Shown: positions 10,834-17,185 of the stretch, one piece after another | How positions within the stretch are numbered: the stretch's first letter is position 1 | Layout of the letters: each line of letters opens with the position of its first letter | Assembly: GCA_030684355.1 (NCBI GenBank) | Contig: JAUXTN010000021.1 | Coordinates: forward strand, 1 to 38,458 | DNA: 38,458 nucleotides | Reading direction: 5' to 3' | DNA from: Pseudomonadota bacterium | Lineage (GTDB): Bacteria; Myxococcota_A; UBA796; SXON01 | Program-made: the position numbers and the translations under genes | The notes under the pieces: generated by a model | What the model saw: only the letters and a program-made list of their open reading frames with translations | Database searches by the model: none | Told to the model about the DNA's origin: nothing

Positions 10834-11017
10834 GGAGGGCCGAGAAATTCCTCGGCGGTGGTGCTGACGCAACATCCGGAACGCGCATCGCTGACGCGCG
10901 TCGGCACGCTCGGGTGCGGGCTACCCGTGCCTCACCCAAGTCGATTTGGATCGGTCGCCATGGCAACACCATCGCGTACGTCAGCGTGGTGCCCCCGGCG
11001 CGGTGGGTCGGTCAGGC

Positions 11018-11734
11018 CTACAAGCCCTCGCCCCTGGCCAGCACCCGTTCGAGCCCGTCGAGGATGAGCTCGAGGCCGAACCCGAGGTCGTGGATGCCGT
11101 TGTGGGCCCCGGCCGCGACGAGCGTGGTGAGGGCGTGCATCGAGGGGTACTGCTTCGCCGAGAGCGCAGGCAGGTAGCTGGCGGCGATCTTCGAGTACTC
11201 TTCGGCTTCGAAGGGGAAGTTGAGCTTCTGGAGGGTGAAGCCGTAGATGTAGCTGTCCAACGCGTTCCAGGCGTGGTCGGCCACCGGGAGGGAGAAGCCC
11301 GCCCCGTGGAGGCACCCGAGGGTGGCGTCGATGTAGCGCAGCATCCCCGGGCCGGTGTTGACGCGGGACATCAGCAGGCCACACGCCCAGGGGTGGCGGA
11401 GCAGCACCTCGTGCGCCGAGAGGGCCCGCTTGCGCATGGCGATCTTCCACGGGTCGGACGCGGAGGGGAGCTGGATCTCGCTGACCACGAGGTCGACGAT
11501 GCCGTCGAGCAGCACATCCTTGTTGGCGACGTGGTTGTACAGCGACATCGCCTGGACGCCGAGCGCCGCGCCGAGGGCGCGCATGGTGAGCGAGGCGAGG
11601 CCTTGCTCGTCGGCCATGGTGATGGCTGCACGGAGCACCCGCTCTGGGGTCAGGGGCAGCCGGACCTCGGTGTTCTCGGGTGTCGTCAACGGTTTTTCCT
11701 TTTTGCGCCGGGTGGACCGATGCGGACGGGTCAT
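11018..11734 (-). CDS. TetR/AcrR family regulator (TetR1)
   Basis: A 238-residue TetR-type repressor. The start ATG at 11734 overlaps the stop of the MDR reductase gene (ATGA, 11731-11734), so the two are translationally coupled. After a basic tail (RPHRSTRRKKEK) comes the helix-turn-helix at about residues 27-75: LTPERVLRAAITMADEQG, LTMRALGAALGVQAMSLYNHVANKDVLLDGI. The C-terminal region (HPWACGLLMSRVNTGPGMLRYIDATLGCLHGAGFS...) resembles the TetR_C_1 ligand domain. Its own transcription unit begins with one of three near-identical operator/promoters, so it probably represses itself together with the desaturase operon and the SDR operon. Ligand unknown; a fatty-acyl or aldehyde effector would fit the neighbours but is inference. 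Confidence 0.9.
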   Translation of the reverse strand: MTRPHRSTRRKKEKPLTTPENTEVRLPLTPERVLRAAITMADEQGLASLTMRALGAALGVQAMSLYNHVANKDVLLDGIVDLVVSEIQLPSASDPWKIAMRKRALSAHEVLLRHPWACGLLMSRVNTGPGMLRYIDATLGCLHGAGFSLPVADHAWNALDSYIYGFTLQKLNFPFEAEEYSKIAASYLPALSAKQYPSMHALTTLVAAGAHNGIHDLGFGLELILDGLERVLARGEGL

Positions 11735-12771
11735 AGGGTGACGACGCACTTGCCACGGCTGCGGCCCTGGCCCAGGTAGCGCATCGCCTCGGGCACCTCG
11801 CTTAACTTGTAGTGTCGGTCGATGACCGGCCTGACCTGGCCGGCTTCGACGAGCCCGCGCAGCGCGATCAGGTCGTCCTTGCTGGCCTTGGCCGCGAAGG
11901 CCACGAAGGGCTGGCGGGAGTAGAGGTTGCTGGCGATCCCCGAGAGCACGAAGACCATCGGGCCGACCCAGGCATGCTCGGCCCCGCCGGAGGACGACAC
12001 CAGCCGCCCGTGCTCCGTCAGCACCCGCCGGCAGGCCGACAGGGACTGGTTGCCCACGAGGTCGAAGATCACGTCGTAGCGGCGATCCCCGCGCGTGAAG
12101 TCCTCCTGGTTGTAGTCGACCACGTGGTCGGCCCCGATGGAGCGCACGAGCTCGACGTTGCGGGTGCTGCACACCCCCGTGACCACCGCGCCCAGCGCCT
12201 TGGCGATCTGGACCGCGAACGTGCCTACGCCGCCCGCCGCCCCGTTGATCAGCACGGACTGCCCGGGCTGGAGGCGCCCCGCGTCTCGCAGGCCCTGCAA
12301 CGCGGTGGTGCCGGCGAGCGGGAGGGCCGCGCTCTCCTCGAACGCCAGGTCGGCGGGCTTGTGGGCCAGCTCCTGCTCGCTCACGCAGACGTACTCGGCA
12401 AACCCGCCGCGGTCGATCTCGCCGAACACCTCGTCGCCGACCTGGAAGGCGTGGACGTTGACGCCGACGGCCACGACCCGACCCGCCACGGCCATCCCGG
12501 GGATGGGCTTGTTGGGCCGCTTGAAGCCGACGCCCGACAGCCGGAAGAGGTAGGGCGCCCCCGTGAGGTAGTGCCAGTCCGCCTTGTTGACCGAGGCCGC
12601 GAGCACCCGCACCAGCACGCCGTCGTCGTGGAGGACGGGCCGATCCACCTCGGCCAGGTGGAGGACCTCGGGCAGGCCGTACGCCGGTTGGAGGATCGCC
12701 TTCATCTGGCGACCGCGCAGGCTGCCAGGGATTTCGCGGGTGCTCGGTGGCTGGGGAAGGGAAGATGCCAT
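11731..12771 (-). CDS. MDR-family NAD(P)-dependent quinone oxidoreductase/alcohol dehydrogenase
   Basis: A zinc-independent medium-chain dehydrogenase/reductase (quinone oxidoreductase/enoyl reductase type), 346 residues. It has a GroES-like N-domain (MKAILQPAYGLPEVLHLAEVDRP, GMAVAGRVVAVG, VGDEVFGE) and the Rossmann motif NGAAGGVG at residues 176-183. No structural or catalytic zinc cysteines are seen. The family usually starts at the internal ATG (MKAIL, codon 23), but the ATG at 12771 has GAGAGG just upstream and follows the promoter, so I keep it. The 22-residue extension (MASSLPQPPSTREIP) resembles that of the SDR at 10779. Translationally coupled to tetR1 downstream. Confidence 0.9.
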   Translation of the reverse strand: MASSLPQPPSTREIPGSLRGRQMKAILQPAYGLPEVLHLAEVDRPVLHDDGVLVRVLAASVNKADWHYLTGAPYLFRLSGVGFKRPNKPIPGMAVAGRVVAVGVNVHAFQVGDEVFGEIDRGGFAEYVCVSEQELAHKPADLAFEESAALPLAGTTALQGLRDAGRLQPGQSVLINGAAGGVGTFAVQIAKALGAVVTGVCSTRNVELVRSIGADHVVDYNQEDFTRGDRRYDVIFDLVGNQSLSACRRVLTEHGRLVSSSGGAEHAWVGPMVFVLSGIASNLYSRQPFVAFAAKASKDDLIALRGLVEAGQVRPVIDRHYKLSEVPEAMRYLGQGRSRGKCVVTL

Positions 12772-12792
12772 GGGACCTCTCGGGTAGGTGCA

Positions 12793-12824
12793 TACGCTGT
12801 ATACTTACAGTGTAAGTACGGCAA
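12793..12824 (-). promoter_or_regulatory. promoter/operator copy 2 (before the MDR-tetR1 unit)
   Basis: Minus strand: -35 TTGCCG (12824-12819), 17-bp spacer, -10 TACAGC (12801-12796), start codon 25 nt beyond the -10. The plus strand reads TACGCTGTATAC then TTACAGTGTAAGTAC, with the same half-site TACAGYGTA as the other copies, plus an overlapping palindrome CTTACA-G-TGTAAG (12804-12816). This copy drives the reductase and the coupled regulator, suggesting autoregulation. Confidence 0.7.
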
Positions 12825-12861
12825 GGCGCGCCGTGCATTTCCCCAGGGCGCCGGCCGCTCG

Positions 12862-13791
12862 CTACGCTGCCGGCGGGGTCTTCGCGAGGGCAGCGTCCAC
12901 GCCGCCGCCGTGCCCGCCCTCCAGGAGGGTGCCGAGGGGCGTCGTCTTGGCGCGAACGAGCCAGGCGAGCCAATTCTCCTCTACCGTGGCCGGGAACGGC
13001 ATGTCGGAGAACAGGTGCCCGGCCACCGTCGGGCGCGCGTGGTGGTGCGAGTGGTAGTTGAACCCGAGCAGCACGTGCCGGGCGAACCACCGCGGGAAGA
13101 CGAGGGTGCGGGCGAAGCGCTCCTGCTCGGTCACGCGGAAGGGGCGCACCTCCCGGCCCTCCGTCTCGTAGATGGGGACCCCCACGTGCTGGCTGATCAT
13201 CAGGGGGTCCGCCATGACGAGGAACATCACGAGCCCGGGCACGTAGCAGGTGAGGTACAGCTCACCGAAGAACACGATGGCGGTTCCGTGGACCGCGACG
13301 AGCAGCGCGACGCTCCCCAGGAACCTCCGCCGGGGCGTGTCCGGGAACAGGCGGAACAGCCGGGGCAGGTTCCAGAACGTGCGAAGGCAGAAGGACGCCC
13401 CGATGATGGGCACGGAGAGCCGCCACGCCCAGTTCGCGAGGAACCGCTCCCACGGCTGAAGCTTGGAGAGGTCGGAGTCCTGCTCGGTGGGGTCCCGGTC
13501 GCGCCATCCCGCCCAGGTGTGGTGCTCGACGTGGATGCGCTTCCAGCCCCAGTACGGGGTGAGACACACGAGGCTCGCGTACTCCCCGGCGAGGTCGTTC
13601 GCACGGCGGCCGTCCAGGAGGGAGCCGTGCGAGAGCTCGTGCATCATGCAGAAGTGCCGCAGGATGACGAACGCGAGCGCCACCTGGGCCAGGGCGAGGG
13701 TCCACCAGGATGTCGCGGTCACCGACACGGCGAGGACCGCCACGAGCGCCACGAAAGAGCCGAGAACCACCGCGGGATGCCGATCGGTCAT
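12862..13791 (-). CDS. membrane fatty-acid desaturase
   Basis: An integral-membrane di-iron desaturase of 309 residues. The three histidine boxes are present: MHELSHGS (about residue 55), RIHVEHHTW (about 86-93) and FNYHSHHHARP (near 265). Hydrophobic segments fall before box 1 and between boxes 2 and 3. ATG 13791 overlaps the stop of the preceding methyltransferase gene as ATGA, so I start there rather than further upstream in the methyltransferase frame. Third gene of a coupled operon with a DEGS-like desaturase and a methyltransferase. It should introduce a double bond into a lipid acyl chain or long-chain base using O2; regioselectivity cannot be read from sequence. Confidence 0.88.
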   Translation of the reverse strand: MTDRHPAVVLGSFVALVAVLAVSVTATSWWTLALAQVALAFVILRHFCMMHELSHGSLLDGRRANDLAGEYASLVCLTPYWGWKRIHVEHHTWAGWRDRDPTEQDSDLSKLQPWERFLANWAWRLSVPIIGASFCLRTFWNLPRLFRLFPDTPRRRFLGSVALLVAVHGTAIVFFGELYLTCYVPGLVMFLVMADPLMISQHVGVPIYETEGREVRPFRVTEQERFARTLVFPRWFARHVLLGFNYHSHHHARPTVAGHLFSDMPFPATVEENWLAWLVRAKTTPLGTLLEGGHGGGVDAALAKTPPAA

Positions 13792-14636
13792 GTCACCTCC
13801 AGGAGTGCGACGTCGTAGAACGTGTTGCCACCCAACAGCGCGGACAGCAGCCGGTTGGCGAAGCGCATGAAGCCGGTGTACCGGCGAGAGTAGAGGTCGG
13901 CGGCGCGCACCCGGAAGCGCGGCCAGCGGAGGGGGAGGTCGTCGATCCGCGCGATGCCCGAGTGGTAGGTCGCGCCGGTGACACGGATGGACGGGTACAC
14001 CGCCGCGACGAGGCGCCGGGTCCGCACCACGGCGGGGTGGGTGCGGTCGAACACGATCGCGCTCCCGGCCGGGAGCCGGGCATGCAGGGCCTCGAACACC
14101 CGGTCCGCGCCCGCGGGATCGAGGAACATGAGCACGCCCTCGGCGATCACGAGGCAGGGTTGTTCCGGGGGGAGCGCGCCGAGGACACGGTCGACGAAGC
14201 CGGCCGCGGCGAGGTCTCCGGTCACGAGCACAGCCTCGGGGAACACCCCGCGCCTCAGCGCCGCCACCGCGGGGAGATCCACGTCGATCCACCTGGATCC
14301 GCTGGCCGCGGCGGCCCCGAGCCGCGCGCGACGCGTACACAGCCCGGCCCCGAGGGTGAGCACGGTGCAGCCGGGGTGCGCGCTCAAGAAGGCGCGTGCC
14401 GCCTCGTCCACGATCTGCGTACGCACGATGCTCCCGTGCACCGCCGCGCGATGGCCACGCATCGTGGGCGCCCCCTCGTACACCAGCCGAGCGGCGATGG
14501 CCTCGGCCGCCGCGTCCTCGAACCCAAGCGACGGAAAGGCCCGACGCGCCTCGGCGCGCCCGATGAGCGGGATGGCGAGCGTGGAGGGGATGGGGTCGAG
14601 CCCGTCGAGCTCGATGGGGCGCGGAAGCGAGACCAT
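13788..14636 (-). CDS. LCM-family class I SAM-dependent methyltransferase
   Basis: 282 residues, similar to leucine carboxyl methyltransferase (LCM) family proteins that include polyketide and small-molecule O-methyltransferases. The SAM-binding motif is TVLTLGAGLCTRRARL (usual GAGLDTR), followed by WIDVDLPAVAALRR and CLVIAEGVLMFLDP. N-terminal features are typical: TLAIPLIGRAEARRAFP and MRGHRAAVHGSIVRTQIVDEAARAFL. The ATG at 14636 overlaps the DEGS-like stop by one base (TGATG) and the gene ends in an ATGA overlap with the second desaturase. Such tight coupling suggests that the three enzymes act on one lipid product. The methyl acceptor is unknown. Confidence 0.85.
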   Translation of the reverse strand: MVSLPRPIELDGLDPIPSTLAIPLIGRAEARRAFPSLGFEDAAAEAIAARLVYEGAPTMRGHRAAVHGSIVRTQIVDEAARAFLSAHPGCTVLTLGAGLCTRRARLGAAAASGSRWIDVDLPAVAALRRGVFPEAVLVTGDLAAAGFVDRVLGALPPEQPCLVIAEGVLMFLDPAGADRVFEALHARLPAGSAIVFDRTHPAVVRTRRLVAAVYPSIRVTGATYHSGIARIDDLPLRWPRFRVRAADLYSRRYTGFMRFANRLLSALLGGNTFYDVALLEVT

Positions 14637-15679
14637 CAACAGCTCACGTCGATGTCGCCCACGGGCGCGGCCGGCGCCTGGCTGACCCGCCACGTGTCGT
14701 AGGTGCGCACCTTGCGCGAGAAGTGCCCCATCCGGTCATCGGTGAGGAAGGCCAACAACGTGCGTGTCCACGAACGGTGGGACACGAGCGGCGCGTAGAA
14801 TTCGGGTGCCATCGCGTGGAGCGCGGGCAGGCGCGACCCCGGGATGTTCATGAAGTCGTGGTGCTCCACGTGGTAGCCCATGTTGAAGGTGAGCAGGTTG
14901 AGCGGGCCGTAGTAGGAGTAGGTCTCCTGTGCGCCGTGGCTTAGGTAGTGCTCCTGTACGAAGTGCCCGGCGATGGGGTGCGCCCCGAACGCGAAGAGCG
15001 TCGACAGGAGCAGGTACGCGAGGCCCACCCAGCCGATTGCCGCGATGACCCATGTCACGAGCGCGGCTTGGATCAGCACACCGAGGACCTCCCAGCGGTT
15101 TGGCCGCCGGAAGAAGTCCCGCGCGAACACGGCGAACAGGCTGTAGAAGAACAACCAGAGCAGCTTCCGGAAGGTGCTCGTGCCGACGAGCTGCACCTCG
15201 CGCCGCAGCGGGAGGTCGTTGTCCAGGCGCTCGACACCGAGCCAGGTGTGGTGATCAAGGTGGTAGCGACGAAAGGACATCGCGCTGGGCACCACCACCG
15301 GCAGGTTCGCGAACAACCCGACGATCCGGTTCGGCAGGTTCCCTCCGGGCGCCGCGAGGTTGTGGGTGGCCTCGTGCATGACCACGCCGCTCCAATGGTT
15401 CGCGACGGCCCCCACGACATAGGCCCCCGCCACGACGAGCCACCACGGCGCACCGTAGCGCTGCATCGCCCAGGCGATGGCGAGCTGGCCGGCCACGACG
15501 AGCACGGTGATCCACGTCTGTGTCAGGTCATGGCCCTGGAGCGTGGCAACCTCCGGATGTCGTGCCAGGATCTCCCGTCGGCGGCGGCGGTGGGGGTCCC
15601 CGAGTTGGGTGACGTGGTAACCGAGATCCCCGGTACAATTTGAACGATCGAGGTCGGGGACCTCGTGTGGACGGGCCAT
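14636..15679 (-). CDS. sphingolipid Delta4-desaturase (DEGS/DES1)-like desaturase
   Basis: 347 residues, strongly like eukaryotic dihydroceramide Delta4-desaturase. The N-terminal Lipid_DES-type segment is present (PHRRRRREILARHPEVATLQG, cut here: PHRRRRREILARHP at about 29-42). Histidine boxes are HEATHN (102-107), HLDHHTW (140-146) and GYHVEHHD (269-275), with GHFVQEHY (238-245), ETYSYYGPLNLLTFN (252-266) and NIPGSRLP (278-285), which I recall as almost word-for-word DEGS1 signatures. Hydrophobic helices flank the boxes. I chose ATG 15679 (GGAG upstream) over GTG 15724. It is the first gene of a coupled operon behind a perfect 28-bp palindromic operator. The expected reaction is a Delta4 trans double bond in a long-chain base of a ceramide-like lipid. 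Whether this cell makes sphingolipids is not shown here. Confidence 0.9.
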   Translation of the reverse strand: MARPHEVPDLDRSNCTGDLGYHVTQLGDPHRRRRREILARHPEVATLQGHDLTQTWITVLVVAGQLAIAWAMQRYGAPWWLVVAGAYVVGAVANHWSGVVMHEATHNLAAPGGNLPNRIVGLFANLPVVVPSAMSFRRYHLDHHTWLGVERLDNDLPLRREVQLVGTSTFRKLLWLFFYSLFAVFARDFFRRPNRWEVLGVLIQAALVTWVIAAIGWVGLAYLLLSTLFAFGAHPIAGHFVQEHYLSHGAQETYSYYGPLNLLTFNMGYHVEHHDFMNIPGSRLPALHAMAPEFYAPLVSHRSWTRTLLAFLTDDRMGHFSRKVRTYDTWRVSQAPAAPVGDIDVSC

Positions 15680-15759
15680 CGGCGCTCCAGCGGAGGGTGT
15701 GTCAGATGGCTTGCCATCCGGCACGCGAAGGTCTGGGTGGAGGAGAGGTTGCTGGGTTC

Positions 15760-15794
15760 ATTTACGCTGTAAGCTTACAGCGTAAATCCCGCAA
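15760..15794 (-). promoter_or_regulatory. promoter/operator copy 3 (before the desaturase operon)
   Basis: Minus strand: -35 TTGCGG (15794-15789), 17-bp spacer, -10 TACAGC (15771-15766). A perfect 28-bp palindrome spans 15760-15787; each half is ATTTACGCTGTAAG, centred on AAGCTT. It is the best-preserved of three copies in the window and fits a TetR dimer (or pair of dimers) blocking RNA polymerase. The desaturase start is about 80 nt downstream. Confidence 0.75.
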
Positions 15795-15861
15795 GGAGGG
15801 TGGAGCATTTCCCCCGCGGTGCCTCGCGGCGCCCCTCGACGAGCCGGCCGGTCACGACGGT

Positions 15862-15900
15862 GGGCTCCGCTCGCCGCCGTCAGGACGGCGAGCGGAGCCC
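15862..15900. terminator. 15-bp stem hairpin at the end of the ECF sigma gene
   Basis: GGGCTCCGCTCGCCG (15862-15876) is the exact reverse complement of CGGCGAGCGGAGCCC (15886-15900), with a 9-nt loop that contains the sigma-factor stop codon (15880-15882). It is the longest perfect stem seen in the window. It may end sigma-factor transcripts. No U-tract follows. Confidence 0.6.
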
Positions 15901-16440
15901 GTCCAGCCGCTCGCGTACCGTGCGTCGTGCGCGCGACAGGCGGGTGCGGACCGCGTTCGGGGTGACACCGAGCTCGGCCGCGATCTCGGGCCCCGTCCAC
16001 CCCTCCGCCTCCGCGAGCAGGAGCACCGCGCGGTCCTTCGGGGGGAGCTCGAGGAGCGCGGTCCCGAGGGCTTCGGCGATCCGCGCGCGGCCGGCGAGCG
16101 ACTCCGGGTCGAGCTCCGGCGCGACGACCTCGACGTCGTGGACGTGGAGGGCCGGGTCGTTCCTGCGCCCGCGTCGCATCCGTCCGCACGCACGCGCGAC
16201 CATCCGGACCACCCAGCCCTCCGCCGACCCGTCCCCGCGGAAGTCCTCGAGGTGGGTGCCCGCGGTGAGGAGGGCGTCCTGCACGGCGTCCCGGGCGTCC
16301 TGCTCGTCTCGACAGTAGCGCCGCCCCACGGCGAGGAGCCGCTCCCCCTGGCAGCGGGTGAGCCGGTCGAGCCCGGTGAGGTCCCCCGAGCGCATCAGGG
16401 TGGCGATCTCGTCCGGGTCGCAGCGGGTGGGGAGATCCAT
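15880..16440 (-). CDS. ECF-type RNA polymerase sigma factor
   Basis: A 186-residue extracytoplasmic-function sigma factor. Region 2 spans about residues 20-90 (RRYCRDEQDARDAVQDALLTAGTHL, then GWVVRMVARACGRMRR). Region 4 spans about 128-180 (LPPKDRAVLLLAEAEGWTGPEIAAELG, VTPNAVRTRLSRARRTVRERL). It is divergent from thioredoxin with about 70 bp between starts. No anti-sigma factor gene is adjacent on either side, which is unusual for ECF factors; control could be at transcription or from elsewhere. Divergence from thioredoxin and the sulfur operon makes a thiol- or sulfur-stress role plausible, but that is inference. No strong ribosome-binding site is visible before the ATG. Confidence 0.9.
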   Translation of the reverse strand: MDLPTRCDPDEIATLMRSGDLTGLDRLTRCQGERLLAVGRRYCRDEQDARDAVQDALLTAGTHLEDFRGDGSAEGWVVRMVARACGRMRRGRRNDPALHVHDVEVVAPELDPESLAGRARIAEALGTALLELPPKDRAVLLLAEAEGWTGPEIAAELGVTPNAVRTRLSRARRTVRERLDGLRSPS

Positions 16441-16509
16441 CGTCGGCGTCTATTCGCGTGCAACACTTTCCGCCGCCGCTGGCACTACGGGACGAGCAAG
16501 GAGAATCCC

Positions 16510-16851
16510 ATGTCCCAGTCCGTCCAGGTCACCGCCGGCACGTTCCGCGCGGAGGTCACCGAGAGCGCCATCCCCGTCGTCGTCGATCTCTGGGCGCCGT
16601 GGTGCGGCCCGTGTCGCGCCATGGCGCCGGTGCTCGACGAGCTCGCCGGTCGCTACGCCGGCCGCGTGAAGGTCGTGAAGGTCAACGTCGACGAGGAGCC
16701 GGCCCTCGCGGCGGCGTTCAAGGTCAAGGGCATCCCCACGGTGGCGGTGGTCCGCGCCAACGCCGTCGTGGACCAGCAGGTCGGCTTCGCGGGGCGCGCG
16801 GGGCTCGAGCTGCTCTTCGAGCGCGCCGCGGCGTCCGCGGTGACCGCGTGA
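16510..16851 (+). CDS. trxA: thioredoxin
   Basis: 113-residue thioredoxin with the active site WAPWCGPCRAM (Cys32, Cys35), the cis-proline segment KGIPTVAVV, and normal length. AAGGAG at 16498-16503 precedes the ATG by 6 nt. It lies divergent from the ECF sigma factor and overlaps the next small membrane-protein gene by GTGA. No signal peptide, so a cytoplasmic disulfide reductase. Position at the head of a sulfur gene block suggests a role in persulfide or disulfide reduction. Confidence 0.95.
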   Translation: MSQSVQVTAGTFRAEVTESAIPVVVDLWAPWCGPCRAMAPVLDELAGRYAGRVKVVKVNVDEEPALAAAFKVKGIPTVAVVRANAVVDQQVGFAGRAGLELLFERAAASAVTA

Positions 16852-17003
16852 GGCCACTCCTCACCGCCCTCCTCGGCGCCGGGCTCGGCTACGGCTGGTA
16901 CCGGATGGTCGGGTGCTCCACCGGGAGCTGCCCGATCACGGCGCGCTGGTGGACCTCGGTGCTCTACGGCGCCGTGGTGGGCGGGATGATGGGATCGGGG
17001 TGA
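16848..17003 (+). CDS. DUF6132-like small membrane protein
   Basis: 51 residues. The GTG at 16848 overlaps the thioredoxin stop (GTGA). The sequence has a first helix LLTALLGAGLGYGWYRMV, the core GCSTGSCPITARWW, and a second helix TSVLYGAVVGGMMG. The GCSTGSCPIT...LYGA pattern is what I know as the DUF6132 family, often found near rhodanese, thioredoxin and sulfur-metabolism genes. The two cysteines in CSTGSC could bind metal or sulfane sulfur; function is not established. Easily missed because of size and the GTG start. Confidence 0.8.
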   Translation: MRPLLTALLGAGLGYGWYRMVGCSTGSCPITARWWTSVLYGAVVGGMMGSG

Positions 17004-17054
17004 CCAGCGGCGCCTGTCGCGCCCCCGGTAGGCGCGTCCCGCGAACCGCGGCCC

Positions 17055-17103
17055 TGTTTCAGGGTGCACATCGAAACGAAACATGCCGGCCGACGCCTGA
17101 AAC
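17055..17103. promoter_or_regulatory. inverted repeats upstream of the sigma-54 promoter
   Basis: TGTTTC (17055-17060) and GAAACA (17078-17083) form an inverted repeat, and GTTTCAGG (17056-17063) pairs with CCTGAAAC (17096-17103). CCCTG-TTT-CAGGG (17052-17064) is also symmetric. They lie about 40-90 bp before the -24 element, where enhancer-binding activators of sigma-54 commonly bind. The identity of the activator is unknown. Confidence 0.45.
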
Positions 17104-17141
17104 GAGATCGGCGAAGTCTCCCTCGAACGGGGGCCCAACCG

Positions 17142-17158
17142 TTGGCACGGCGATTGCT
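17142..17158 (+). promoter_or_regulatory. sigma-54 (RpoN) promoter
   Basis: TTGGCACGGCGATTGCT matches the -24/-12 consensus: GG at 17144-17145, ten bases, GC at 17156-17157. The spacing is exact and both elements are nearly perfect. The expected transcription start is about 17169, just ahead of the persulfide dioxygenase ribosome binding site (AGGAG 17175-17179). It implies an activator-dependent, inducible operon. Confidence 0.85.
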
Positions 17159-17185
17159 CAACCAGTCATCAACCAGGAGCTTCCA

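Noticed and set aside
10914..11017. Short coding-like phrase (IWIGRHGNTIAYVSVV) between the SDR promoter and tetR1 stop
   Set aside because: Too short, no start signal or family match; may be chance or a very old remnant.
16459..16490. TGCAACA element in the sigma factor/thioredoxin spacer as an ECF promoter
   Set aside because: Plausible -35 but no convincing -10 at the right distance on either strand.
16470..16500. Second sigma-54 site at CTGGCACTACGG before thioredoxin
   Set aside because: The -24 half is present but no GC/TTGC element occurs at the required spacing.
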